Assembly: GCF_030936135.1 (NCBI RefSeq)
Contig: NC_082637.1
Coordinates: 13,405,001 to 13,469,000 of the forward strand
DNA: 64,000 nt
Source: Gavia stellata
Taxonomy: Eukaryota > Chordata > Aves > Gaviiformes > Gaviidae
Direction: 5' to 3'
Below the pieces are notes generated by a model. It ran no database searches. It saw only the letters and a program-made list of their open reading frames with translations, and was not told where the DNA came from. Position 1 is the first letter of the stretch. Every line of letters starts with the position of its first letter. Of the stretch, positions 11,901 through 22,870 are shown piece by piece. The position numbers and the translations under genes were made by a program.

Positions 11901-14900
11901 GGCATGTTACCTTAATTCTACATAAAATAAACCAGCAAAAAACTACTACCAGTTCTGTCCTTTGTTAAGATTTTTAATGACAAAACCTCTGGCAAGCAGT
12001 TTAATTTCTTAAAAATTTAAATTACTGTTTATATTGCATATGTCAAATAATCTAGAATTAGAAAATAAGAATGCACATAAATGTAATAATGCAGCTTCAG
12101 GTGGATAACACACTTCCAATACACAAAGTTTCCTCATTTAGCAAGTTTATAATCATTAGGAGTTCACAAAGAGAATGTAAGTAATTTTAGGTGATGGGAC
12201 AAGATTCTTGGCTCTGCAGAACATTAAGTATCTGACAGCCGTGAAGACTTTTAAACCTCTAGAAATCAAGATGCCTATACCAGTCCTGTAAGTATCAGAT
12301 TTTTATCTCAACATTAACTTATTTGAATTTACTGATTATGATAAGACTGCTATTTTTAGAAGAAAACTGGAAGGAAATTCAAGGCTAAAGCTCTATTATA
12401 CCATGGGAACCGGGAAGTTCTTCTCTATCACTAAGTTAAAGCAAAAGTTACTCTCCCACTCTCATCCCTGGCAGGTACATAGACATAGCAAGGCAATGTC
12501 TAAATAGGCAAGTGTCTGATGAATACAGCCCTAGAAAACATGACTAATCCTGTTTCAACTTGCTCCTTAAAATTTTAGCTATGTGGAGTACAACCAGATG
12601 AAAATTCAGTTTGTTCAGCCTTTCAATAATTGTCAAGGTTGTATCAGTCTTTCCAAGCAAAATCACATCCTACAGTTTTGCTCACCAGCAGAATGCATTT
12701 TCTTCCAACTGCATTAGAAAAACTGTAAAAGAAGATGAGGCAGTAACAGTATCTGGCCAGAAACATTCCAGTGGAACAGAAAAAAACCTGAGCTGTATAA
12801 TTTTAAGTATCATTTTGATTCATGCATTTTCAGCTATGTAAAAATTAACCTAATATTGTCGATAAAGAAAAGCACAGAGATTGTACCAAAATAAAAGGCT
12901 ACTGAATTTCCGTGTAAAAGATCTGTTCGTTTCTACCTTCCTAAGCAAGAATTTAAAACATGCAAATCTTTGAAGTAGGCAGTCATGAATGCTTTTTCAT
13001 TTAATGTGTATTACTTGGTCTCCTTCTCAAGTACCTGCCACAAGGACAGGAATACTTCTGTCCTACTTGTCATATGTTAAAGTTAATTAAAGTACTTTCA
13101 TATGAGAAAATAGTGTATACCTTCATCTACATGTTTGCAAAATGATTGCAAGGATATCAAAATAGTGTTTGCTTTACTAATTATCTGATCTTGCACTGCT
13201 CATATTAACAAAAAAATACACAAAAACATTGGAAGTAAGGATAACAATAGATGGGGATAATAATAAAATAAGCTCTAACTGCAAATTAGATTTTGGTGCT
13301 GACAGAACTACTTACAATACCTACATACAGTGCTACTTACCCTAGAAACACTTAAAATACAATAGCACAGCTGTTTTGGACTGGTATAGGGAGTTTAGAA
13401 TATCCCTGGCTGGACAGCTGGACTGCCTGAGGCTCACTGCAATTCAGAGACAAGTAAAAATGTGTCTAACATCTGCACCAAACCTCCAAAGTCATGCTGA
13501 AATAACACCACACACACACTAATGTGGTTGCTTTCTTTTAAAACATGAAAAGGACAATATGGGGAGAGTCCACTTAAGCCTAATTGCAGAATGATTACAC
13601 CAACAGTTATGTGTTTCACTTAATGGCTCCCTCATGCTAGAAGCATCAGCAGTTTCTGAAGCAGGGACAAGAATCCAGAGGCACCACCCCCCTGGGTGAC
13701 CTGTCTGCTCCGCAAGTCTTCTGTTCCTTCTGCAGAGTGAAACAGTTCAAACAAAACTGAGAATGAATCCACACCAACCTAATCTTTATCCTCATGACTG
13801 ATGAATGCCTCTAGGATGTGGGAGTTTTGGTTTTGAATACCTCCAGGCTGAGAAAAACCTGAAACCTCCATCTTCTGTTGGACAGCTAAATGCTCTTGCC
13901 ATGAGACTATTATGCAAGTGATCACGACCACCATCCTCCCCTGTGGCTGTCTTTTCACATAGAGTGAGTCATGCTTGGTCAGATGCCTACCATCAGCAGA
14001 AGGCTCTGTGTCTGAATTTGGAGTGAACCTGAAGTGTGGCCCTGGCTCACATGCCTCTATTCCGGTGTGGTGCAAGACTGCAGAGGTACAATTGTGCCTA
14101 CCACCTACGGTATCATATCGTGGTGTCCACTCCACATCCTGCTCAGCACATGGGAACTACCAGTCTCACTTTAAGATACCTATGATCCCTATAGAGTCGA
14201 TGAGAAGAGACAGCAACTAACATGAATCAATTCAGACCAGGCATTTAATTCTTCTGAGGTAGACAGCTTCAAATGCAGGACCCAGTGTCTACTTTTTACA
14301 CAGCACAATAACACTGGACAGTGCGAACAGGTGATGCAAATCTAGCCCTTGGCCTGATCCTCTCTACCCTCTTTTCACATCAGTTTAGTTTCACTAACTA
14401 GAGAAGTTCCTCATGTGTATATTACTGATCATAAGAATGCTCCCAAGCCATTTTTCAGCTTTAAGCATAGTAATGGGAAATAAGATAAATAACAAAAAAA
14501 GAAAACAACAAATCCTCCTATCACAGAAATTCGGATCTCAATCTAGAATTACTAACCTCAAAGACAAGAAATAATTATTTTTTTTAGGTTACTTCAGAAA
14601 AATAGACATTGCAATACAAGAAAAAAACCAAACAAGTGGTCAGTAAAACAATCCATGAAGTAAGATGAAAACTTACTAAAATTAATCCTGAGGACAAAAA
14701 TCTGCTAAAAAAGAAATTAATTTTCCCTCTTCTACCATAGAAAATTCCACCATGTGTCGGTCATTAACATACTCAGACTACCTAAACTGTACAACAACTG
14801 AAGTAATAGGCCTATTAAACAAAAAAGAATGTTAAAATGACAGCTGAAATGCTGCAGTATTGTGATTTTTAAAATGTCTACTTCCACTAAACAAACTTAG

Positions 14901-17900
14901 ATATAAAAACAGGCTCGTCAACCCAGTCTATTTAACTGTCTTTGCTGTTGATGATGCATCTATGTTTTTCATCAACTGTCTCACTGAAAGTCTGTTCAAG
15001 TGGAAGGAACATAACAAAATGCCAGGTAAAGTACATCCAGTGATACTGGACAATATTCCAGCCATTTCACAGGACTACAGGAAGTTCAGCAGGGAACTGT
15101 AAATTCCGCAATTATAATGAGACAAGAAAAAAATTGCAAGAGAGAAGTTTTGAGGGCTTAAAAAAACCCACAAAAAACCACAACACATTCCATTCCCAAT
15201 GAGCCAGAGATCTCATTAGGTCATTAGTGGACTTACATTGATTCTTCTCGTAACAAATTCTTTCAATGACTTAAAGTACCAATAGTGAAAATAAGGTAAT
15301 ACTCCAAACTACAAGAAATATCCTTTTAAATATTTGAAGACTTGTCACAATTCTCCACAGTTTTTGCTTCACAAATACACAAACTCCTTCAATTTTCCTT
15401 TGCAGGTCATGTTTTTAGACTCACATCATTTTTGTTGTGTTTCTCATACTTCCTCAAATTGGTCATTTTTTTTGGAAGATGATGGCCAGTGTCAGAAACA
15501 GTATTTTCCTGAGGCCTTTTAAATGTTGAATAGATTAGAAGAATTACTTCAGAAACTTTGCTGGCTCTATTTCCTGTTTATGCATGTAATACAGTGTGTG
15601 TGTGTTTTACAACAGCATGATATTGTTGACTCATGTTCAGCTTGTGACTACTACAAACCCCCAGGATTGTACTTTAGCCAATTGTTCTCACACTGCATTT
15701 GTGCAGCTAATTGTTTCTGCGTAAGAGAACTACAGAGCAGTAGTCTCCATGAATTTCAGCCAATTCTTTTCAGGTCATTTCTCCAATTTGAAAAGGTCAT
15801 TTTCAATTCTAATCCAAGTGTCCAACATACTTGTAGTTCTTCCCACATGCATATCATTTGTAAATTTACTAAACACAATTGCTCAACCATCATTCAGCTT
15901 ATTGGAGAAAACACTGAAAAAAACCCAACAGACATCTGTAGAACTCCAGTTGATAAGTTTTTCATTTTGACAATCAACTACTAATAACTATTGTTGGGGT
16001 AAAAACATTAGACCAGTTTTGCACTGACCCCATGGAATTTTCATCTAGACCGTAATGCCGTGGGCTGCTTCTGGGAGTGTCATGTGAATTTGTCAAAAAC
16101 TTACTCAAGTCAAGACAGCTAACATCTCTTGCTATTCTCCTATCTTCAAGACCTCTTCAACAAACGCATTTTTTTCAATTAAAATAATTTTTTTCAATTT
16201 ATATTTAAGTCCAAATCATAGCCTTCACTGTATCATACCACCTCAAAGGGAGGTCAAATTTTAATTGCAGTGCTCTTTAAAAACAGAAAAAGAGAGAAAC
16301 AAAACACCCGCAGATAATACAGTTTTCAAGGATAAACGTAAATTCCTCTGTATGTAAGTGGGTGGCCTTGCAGTGAAAAAATCCATAGTGTTCATTATTA
16401 AGCTAATTTAGCCTTTCATTTATTTCACAGCACATTAACGCAACGTGTTTGCAATTGACTTCTTGGCAATAATCCATGGCAGTGTAATTATTCAAAGGAA
16501 CAGTGCTTCTAATAGGACATGACCTGTCACAAATTCATAAGCCGATGTATCTTGGATAAAGCTAATGCAATTCTTTATTATACTGGGATCATCATTTTTG
16601 CTCTTATGCATGATGTTAATTGTTTATTATATACCCTATTTCCATTCACCAAATTTACTCATCAAATATATACATCTAATATTTTGTGAAGAAGACAGAC
16701 TGGTAAAAGGAAAGAGAGGGAATATCACAGGGGAAAGCTGCAGTATATGTCCCATGTCATAAGGATGTTATGGCAATGGTGATACATGAAAACTGCTTGC
16801 ACGTGAAGGAATAGTCATTTTATGAGTTTACTTACTTTCCCTTTCCCAAGTTCTCAATTTTAAACCTTACGAATAGCTCCAATTTCCTCCCTTTTACAGA
16901 CTTAGAGTAGGAAAACACCCAAACAAGCAAACCTAAGAAAACCCACATTCCTTGAGACCAAACTTACCATACTTGCATCAACAATCTGCCCTTTGCCAGA
17001 TTTGGTGCGTTCAAAAAGGGCTGTAACAATGCCCATTGCGCACATGACACCTCCACCAGCAAAATCAGCCAGAAGATTTATGGGTGCATAAGGATTTTCA
17101 CCTTTTCTACCCAGCTTTGACAACACACCTGGCAGTACAGCAAACAAAGCAAACATAAGTATAAGATTAATTATAAACATTCATTTCTACATTTCTACAA
17201 TTACAGTTTCATTCTTTTCAACCTATGCAAGTGAACAAGGGATAAAGCAAACTTCTGCCAACGGTTTTCTGTCTCTAGTCAGCTGTGTCTTAGCAAATAG
17301 TTACTCGTTAATTCACAAAAGAATAGACTATATGAAATCATATTAGAGAAGATGCATTTAATTAAAGAGATTAATAAAAGTCTCACAGATTAACCATTGA
17401 TAATTTGACTATATAGGCACAAAATCTCCTGCAAAAAACCTTATGTGCAATGATTCTATATTAGTACTTTGTAAATGCATAGAACCTCAACCGTAAGAAT
17501 TCAATAGGCATTATGAACATGTCTCAAAGCAATTTTGGTAAATTGTTCTTCTCTGAATCTTTTAAAGTAAAAATGCAGATGTACAGTCTTCTATGCACAA
17601 ACCCCATGAATTAATAATTGTAACAAAGGTTTTCTCACTGGCAACTGCACTTCGTCCTATCCTCCCTCTTCAACTATGTTTGGAAAGAAAAAGGTTGTGT
17701 ATATATGGAATGGGTGAATAACACAAAAAGATTACCTCTGATTGCATGCAACATAGACACAGGGAACCTATGTTTATGTCAGCAATTAAGCAGAAATGAA
17801 AGGGAATAGAGAAAAGGCTAAGTCACTTTACTTCAGATGGAGCTTTGAATCTGCTAGCTTTTCTCTGCCATTCTGAATAACCCCTTTACCGTCACCTTAC

Positions 17901-20900
17901 TCTGTAGTTCTCTCATAGCAATTCCCTTCAGGCAAGCAAGAAACTGCAGTATGATCATCTCTCTTCTATGCCTGTAGCCTAAAGTCTGAAACTTGCAGCA
18001 TACATGGTCAAAATTTGCTGAGAACTGCCTGATTCTGATGCACTGTTTAGTTAGCTAATGGTCTAATGTACTTCCTAAGCGCAAGCAACTGAGTGCACAG
18101 TATAAAGAAGTTTCCAAAGCCTGTAGTGCAAGCCCTGCCGCTGACTAAAACCTCACTTTTAACAGTCTAAAGGTCGTCACAGGCACCAGCAGATTAACAT
18201 ATTAACTTACACCTGGAGTTTCTAGTGCAAGCCATTTTTTAGTTAAAGAAAGCCAAAGCTCATCAGGAAAATACTCAGACTATGAGATCTAATTTTTGAG
18301 GAATGATACATCCCAAAGACTTTGTCATGTTTCCTTTAAATGGGCAGAAAAACTTGACCAGTGAAATTTTAAGCAAAATTATTTAATTTTAGGAAGATAG
18401 CACTAACCAAAATACTACTGATTAAATCAGCTCCAGAGAAAAAAACACTTTTTGTAAACAGTAAGTACTACAATCTAAGGTAGCAATAGACTATACTGTT
18501 TCTGTACTGACTCTTTCCCTATGCTAACAACAAATGTAATACTTTGAAATCATCTGGACATGCAGTCAGAAGTGCTTCAAACAAGGCATCCTTTCTCGAC
18601 TCTTTTTTATTCTCTGACAATCTTACATAATGAGAGAAGACTGAACCCATTCCTGAAGAAACTTAATTCCACAACACAATGACTCCCCATAGTAGGTGAT
18701 ACTGGATCACCACATTTGCAGTGCCTCTGCTCTGATCCTTTGCTGAGGCTAAAAGAAACGCTTTTTCCAGTGGGAAGCCAAGAAGTGTTGGGCCTCTTTG
18801 TCTCCTCCCTCACAGGCTAGAAGCAGCAGAGACAGAAGCAGTAGGCGGGGCGATGCATGACACACTGACTGCTACCACCAGAGTTGAGTAATTTTGTTAT
18901 TGTTTGTTACTGCATACTTGTAGAAACGTGACACTTAAAACCAGCATACCGTCTACAATATCTTAAGGAAACATTGCATTGCCGCTTTATTTTAAGCCTA
19001 CTTTCCTTTAGGCTGGTACCAACGGAGAGATATTTATAACAGAAAAGCACAAGAGCTCAAATGGCTTAGGCTGCCTAGTTTTTCTTTGCTCAAAAAACAC
19101 TGCTCGCAAACACGCAAAATAACCTGCAGCCCTTTTGGGATTATAAGCATACGGATTTTCTAGGAGAGAGGCCCTGAAGAAAGACAAAAATGCATAGAAA
19201 CTTCAGTCCTCTCTTCAAAGATAAAAGCTTTATTCAGATAAAATAGCACAAAGGAAGAAAATACCATACAGCCTGAGAAGACGCGCTGATCCAGCCTAAC
19301 AGCTCACTGCTGCTGCTAAAATGAACAGCCTGTCCAGCCCATGTTCCCTCCTTTCTTGTGCTGACTTTTTATGTTTATTGGATCCCTTAATAAACTGCTT
19401 CACCTCAATAACCTGGCAGAAAAACATCCTCATTTCTTCTGGCCATTTTGACTTGTAAGGGAGCTTACAGAGGGGTTAAGCAAGTGCCAGAGCTGACTGG
19501 AGAGAAAGGAGCAGAGAGAAGCACATGGAAAGAGAAGGAAACCCTCCTTTCACTGACAGAGATGCTTCAGATCTGCTCAGCTGCTTCATCAAACTGCACC
19601 TCAGGTAATTTGAGATATCTGCAATAACCTTTCAATAAATTCTTGAGTCTTGACTTAAGGGGAAAAAAAACCTTATTTGACAGGAAATTTTACAGCCAAC
19701 CTGTTAAAGCCAAATAATTGATGTCATGACCTGCAGACTTGGCATATGTTCCTGTCTGGCCAAATCCAGTAAGTCTAGCATAGATGAGTCTGGGATTCTC
19801 TTGTAGAAGGACCTCCGGACCAAGCCCAAGTTTTTCCATGACACCTTAAAAAGACAAAGGCACAGAATCTTAATTCATGTTTATTTTTAATAAGACTCAA
19901 AATATACATGGTTCAAAGTTAAATTATACAACAACAGAACTGAATTGCAATTATGAAGTAATACATTCTAATTCAGTATCCATATTACAATGTGAACAGC
20001 CAGAATGTTATAAATTACCAACACACTGCATAGATTTTGAATACAAGCCAATTAAGTGGAAATTAAGCTTTAGGGTCCCTTTTTTTTTTTCCCCCAGCTT
20101 TTTTTCCTGTTTTACTTCCCCAAAAGATTGCCAGACAGTTTTCTGTAATCCATGCACTGTTGAATGAGAGAGAAAGCTACCAAAGGCTTGTTAAAAAGAA
20201 ACAAACAAAAAAAAGGATTAATAAACTCTTATGTTTTCCACATCAAAATGACCTGAAGTTGCTTCCATCTTTTACTGGAATATACTTTCCTCACTGTATT
20301 AGCCTCTCAGTACTCTGTGTGTTCCTGTATCTTTTAACTTACTGATGTGAATGGACCATGCCACTATTCCACAAGTGATTTGCAACAACTGCACAAAAGA
20401 AAATGTGTTATTTTGTAATGCAGAGAATAAGGAACTTCTAGAAATCAATGAAATGTAAGTTTGGTCAGCATGGGTTTACAGTAATTGAGGCTAAAATTTT
20501 GATCTTGCAGTTCTAAAATAGTACTTTTAAAAGAAGCAAATTCAAGTTGCAAATAAATGATATATTTTTATTGGCTCAGTGCAGCTTGGTCAGACTATGC
20601 CCTGTAATCTATACTGGCAGAATCAGGGATAACAGAACTTCAGTGCCTATTCCGCCCCAGAATCTATTATTGCAACTTGCTTCACAGACTTGATTTATTG
20701 CTAAATCTTCAAATTCCTTAAGATCTATTTCTGTTGTACTACTTACTGGGCAGTGACAAGTGATTAATGCCAAGGAAAAAGCAGTGAAATTTGGTAAAGA
20801 ACAAGATTTTCAAAAGCACAAGTGAGAACTGGATGCCAAATAATCCCTGGCATTACAAAGTCATTGTTGGAAGGTCATGTGTGTTTACAGAAACTCTCCT

Positions 20901-22366
20901 CTCACTTGGGCCCTCATCTTCTCATTGGTTCACTCCAGCTTCATGCTGGATCACAGATTTGCCTAGTTCAGTTACAGGCCCATAAAACCTAATGTCTAGT
21001 TACAAAATTACCTGCATTTCCAGATTAAAAAAAACCCAAACAAGTGCCTATAAAACCAAAGAAACCAGAAATTTCCATGATAAAAAAAATCCCACTAGAA
21101 AACAGGAAACTAGCTACAATGAAAAATGGAATTTAATGTCTTAATTTTGTTTGCACAGCTTCTGAGGAACAAGACAAATAATTCTTGAGGTTAAAAGCAC
21201 CACAACCATAAACCCCTGTTTTCAGAATGAAAAGCATTATCTGTGACACAGGATATGTAAGCCTGTTTATGGTGTGTGATGTTTAACTGATACAGCCATC
21301 CATTTCTAAACTGACTACAGAAACCCCAAAATGCTTCAGCTAGCTCCTCACTGGAGCATGATCATAGATTCATAGAATGGTTTGAGTTGGAAGGGACCTT
21401 TAAAGGTCATCTAGTCCAACCGCCCTGCAATGAGCAGGGCCATCTGCAACTACATCAGGTTGCTGAAAGCCCTGTCCAACCTGACCTTGATGATACTCTT
21501 CGTAACAAAACAGTATCCTCAAGGAACAGCAGGGATCCTGAAATAGCCCATGCATTAGCATCGGATGAGTGCCTGCGTATGGTTTATGAACGACGGGAGC
21601 ATGTTTGATCTGTTGTCTCCAGAGGAATCATAAGCTCTGAGACTTAGACCACTATCTGCTACATCTTACCCACACGCTAACCTTACAAATCTGAGTTCAA
21701 TTACACCAACAGGCCTGAAAATCACTGCAGGACTGATGCAGAAGCTCACGCATGATTCCTCGGCTCAGACATCCTCCGCTGCTGTCCAGCGTCTCAGTCA
21801 GTGGGGCAAGACCCTGCCTGAGCACCTTCCACGGCTTCTTCCCTGTGGTGCTGCAGGGCTGCTGCACTTCACAAAGCGTTTTTCACCCAGTCACGCGAAA
21901 GAAACCCCCAGAAGCCATTTCCTTCCCACGACGCATTTCAAGAGGCCACAGACTGACAGGAGTCCCCTCAGCACCGCACCCCATGGCCCTTCAACTGCCA
22001 CGCGCGCACCCCACCTCCCGCTTACACCACACCACTTCCGTGAGGCTGCTCCCATGCCCGGCCGCACCGCTCCCCCAGCCCTCCGCCGGAGCCCCCCAAG
22101 GCCGCCCCCGCCTCACCGTGGCGGAAGGGCTCGATGAGCACGTCCGCGCCACAGCACAGCCGCCTCAGCACCGCCGCGCCGGGGGGTCGCTTGAGGTCGA
22201 GCGCCAAGGAGCGCTTGCCGCGGCCCTGCACGTCGGTGGTCACGGCGGAGCGGGATATCCGGTCCACCCGCACCACCTGGGCCCCGAAGTCGGCGAGGAT
22301 CATGCCGCAGAGCGGCGCCGGCGCCAGGCCGGCCAGCTCCAGCACCCGCACCCCGCTCAGCGCCAT
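2585..22366 (-). CDS. AMACR: AMACR, alpha-methylacyl-CoA racemase (five coding exons, 383 aa)
   Basis: Joined exons, minus strand: 22366-22117, 19844-19701, 17128-16968, 11856-11670 and 2994-2585; 1152 nt including the stop. All junctions are GT-AG and the phases fit (1, 1, 0, 1). The protein is a CoA-transferase family III racemase that interconverts 2R and 2S methyl-branched fatty acyl-CoAs and bile-acid intermediates in peroxisomes and mitochondria. Visible hallmarks are the N-terminal [18 protein letters not shown], the GHD motif with His123, Asp153 in LLADFAGGG, and Glu238 in GAIEPQF. These match the catalytic His122, Asp152 and Glu237 of the human enzyme with a one-residue offset. The last four residues, KANL, form a type 1 peroxisomal signal. 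Length is close to the 382 residues of human AMACR. No frameshift or premature stop was found, so it looks functional. The neighbour C1QTNF3 lies upstream on the same strand, as in other vertebrates. Confidence 0.97.
2995..11669 (-). other. AMACR: AMACR intron 4
   Basis: An 8.7-kb AT-rich intron (GTAAGT...TTTCAG). It contains an ERVL-type solo LTR at 9948-10550 and a small direct repeat near 8025-8078 (two copies, period 27, of AGACGATGCAG-CTAAGTCAAAG). The block at 9424-9909 is open in several frames on both strands but matches nothing I know. Otherwise I see no coding or RNA gene. Confidence 0.8.
9948..10550 (-). mobile_element. Solo LTR of the ERVL-type family
   Basis: It is clearly the same family as the provirus LTRs at 24873 and 28862. 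It has the same TG...CA ends (plus strand TGTCATGGTTTAACCCCAGC to AGCCAAAACCAGTACA) and the same internal blocks, such as CTGGCAACTAAGCACCACAC and TCAGCTGTCCCAGCTGTGTC. At about 603 bp it is similar in length but more diverged. It is flanked by an imperfect 5-bp duplication, GGAAT on the left (9943-9947) and GGTAT on the right (10551-10555). No internal retroviral sequence is present, so it is a solo LTR left by LTR-LTR recombination. Its sense strand is the same as that of AMACR. Confidence 0.9.
11670..11856 (-). CDS. AMACR: AMACR exon 4 (residues 186-248)
   Basis: The acceptor is TTCTTCAAG|GTAGAAGG and the donor is ATAAAGG|GTAAGT. It is 187 nt, phase 0 to 1. It encodes [20 protein letters not shown], the [20 protein letters not shown] loop and [14 protein letters not shown] with Glu238. 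This exon lacks an ATG-initiated frame and is recognised only by homology and splice phase. Confidence 0.95.
11857..16967 (-). other. AMACR: AMACR intron 3
   Basis: A 5.1-kb intron (GTAAGT...TTCAAG). It contains an ancient CR1/L3-like LINE fragment at 15322-16160. The 13640-14350 stretch is less AT-rich and has open frames on both strands, but I recognise nothing in it. The rest is unremarkable AT-rich sequence. Confidence 0.8.
15322..16160 (-). mobile_element. Ancient CR1/L3-clade LINE relic (antisense on plus strand)
   Basis: Reading the plus strand gives, in order, the antisense landmarks of the CR1/L3 reverse transcriptase 3' half. TTTAAATATTTGAAGACTTG starts it, followed by a TCATTTTTGTTG block, then AGAAGAATTACTTC (about 15537). 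ACAACAGCATGATATTGTTG-ACTCATGTTCAGCTTGTG lies at about 15610-15650, then CATTTCTCCAATTTG, AATTCTAATCC and ATCATTTGTAAATTTACTAA. The last are CATTCAGCTTATTGGAGAAA and ACTTACTCAAGTCAAGACAG near 16102. Every landmark is mutated and the frame is destroyed, so it is far older than the CR1 at 291-1262. The 153-residue plus-strand frame at 15523-15984 lies wholly inside it and is not a gene. Confidence 0.85.
16968..17128 (-). CDS. AMACR: AMACR exon 3 (residues 132-185)
   Basis: The acceptor is ACTGCCAG|GTGTG and the donor is AGTATG|GTAAGT. It is 161 nt, phase 1 to 0. It encodes [19 protein letters not shown], then [15 protein letters not shown] with catalytic Asp153, and ends in [10 protein letters not shown]. 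The open frame extends on both sides beyond the splice sites, but those flanks are intronic. Confidence 0.96.
17129..19700 (-). other. AMACR: AMACR intron 2
   Basis: A 2.6-kb intron (GTTGGC...TGCCAG). Apart from short AT-rich runs I see no repeat, RNA gene or coding similarity. Confidence 0.7.
19701..19844 (-). CDS. AMACR: AMACR exon 2 (residues 84-132)
   Basis: The acceptor is TTTTTAAG|GTGTC and the donor is AACAG|GTTGGC. It is 144 nt, phase 1 on both sides. It encodes [13 protein letters not shown] through [19 protein letters not shown] and carries catalytic His123. The donor GTTGGC is a weak match to GTRAGT but is supported by exact frame continuity into exon 3. Confidence 0.95.
19845..22116 (-). 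other. AMACR: AMACR intron 1
   Basis: A 2.3-kb intron (GTGAGG...TTTAAG). It contains a short CR1 3'-end fragment at 21363-21495. GC content rises steeply towards exon 1 from about 21950 as the CpG island begins. No other gene was recognised. Confidence 0.75.
21363..21495 (-). mobile_element. CR1 LINE 3'-end fragment
   Basis: The plus strand reads ATAGATTCATAGAATGGTTT, then GAGTTGGAAGGGACCTTTAA, then CATCTAGTCCAAC and a block on CCCTGCAATGAGCAGGG, the standard CR1 3' end in antisense. It is severely 5'-truncated, with recognisable sequence fading near 21495. Confidence 0.92.
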
Positions 22367-22870
22367 GGCTGCCGCCGCCTGCCGAGCGCCGAGCCATCGA
22401 TCCCCGCCGCCTCTTTAAAGGCCGCCCGCGCCGCGGCGGTTCCGGTGACGGGCCGAGCGCCTCCCGCTCGCGGAGGTGCCCCGGGCGGAGCGGGCCGTGT
22501 GACCGCGCGCCTGCCCCCTTTTCCTTGGCTTTAAGCTCCGAGGCCTGAGGCGGCTGGTGTGGCCCCGCGCTTGCGGAAACAGCCTGTGTTTCGTCACGGT
22601 CGCCCGCGGCTGCGTCTCCTCAGCAGCGGACTTCCCCGGGTTAACAGCGAGCGTCGCCCCGTCTCCCCTCCGCAGCTGGGTTTTAGTCAGGAGATGGGCA
22701 TTCCCTTGCTGCTGGGGGTCGGTCAGACTGCAAAGAGTGTGAAAGCCAACACCCCGTTTTCGGAAAACCTCCCCGCCGTCAGAGCCGTCGTGTTTCACAG
22801 GGCGGCTACGAGCAAGGCCGGTCCGGGGGGTGCCACGGGTGGCCCAAACCCACACGTACCTCAGCCCCCC
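21960..22870 (-). promoter_or_regulatory. AMACR: CpG island and putative AMACR promoter
   Basis: A locally GC-rich, CpG-dense block in an AT-rich region, covering the end of intron 1, exon 1 and about 500 bp upstream of the ATG. On the minus strand a TTTAAA element sits at 22416-22411, about 45 bp before the ATG. It is followed by a GC-rich leader, so it might serve as a weak TATA element or may be incidental. No start site can be fixed from sequence alone. Several long open frames on both strands here (22022-22894) follow from the high GC content, which leaves few stop codons, and are not supported as genes. Confidence 0.75.
22117..22366 (-). CDS. AMACR: AMACR exon 1 (coding part, residues 1-84)
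   Basis: Starts at an ATG in good Kozak context (G at -3, G at +4) and ends at CACG|GTGAGG. It encodes the N-terminal Rossmann-like segment ([20 protein letters not shown]) and ends in phase 1 within ...EPFRHG. The open frame runs on to 22022 in the intron, but homology stops at the donor. It is very GC- and CpG-rich, unlike the other exons. Confidence 0.95.

Noticed and set aside
13779-14220. Frames of 118 and 81 codons on opposite strands as a possible gene in AMACR intron 3
   Set aside because: No recognisable domain, no splice-linked partner, and both strands are open, as expected for a slightly GC-richer patch.
15523-15984. 153-codon plus-strand frame
   Set aside because: It lies entirely within an antisense, decayed CR1/L3-like LINE and has no protein similarity of its own.
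16902-17180. 92-codon frame around AMACR exon 3 as a complete gene
   Set aside because: Only 16968-17128 is homologous to AMACR. The flanks are intron read-through beyond clear splice sites.
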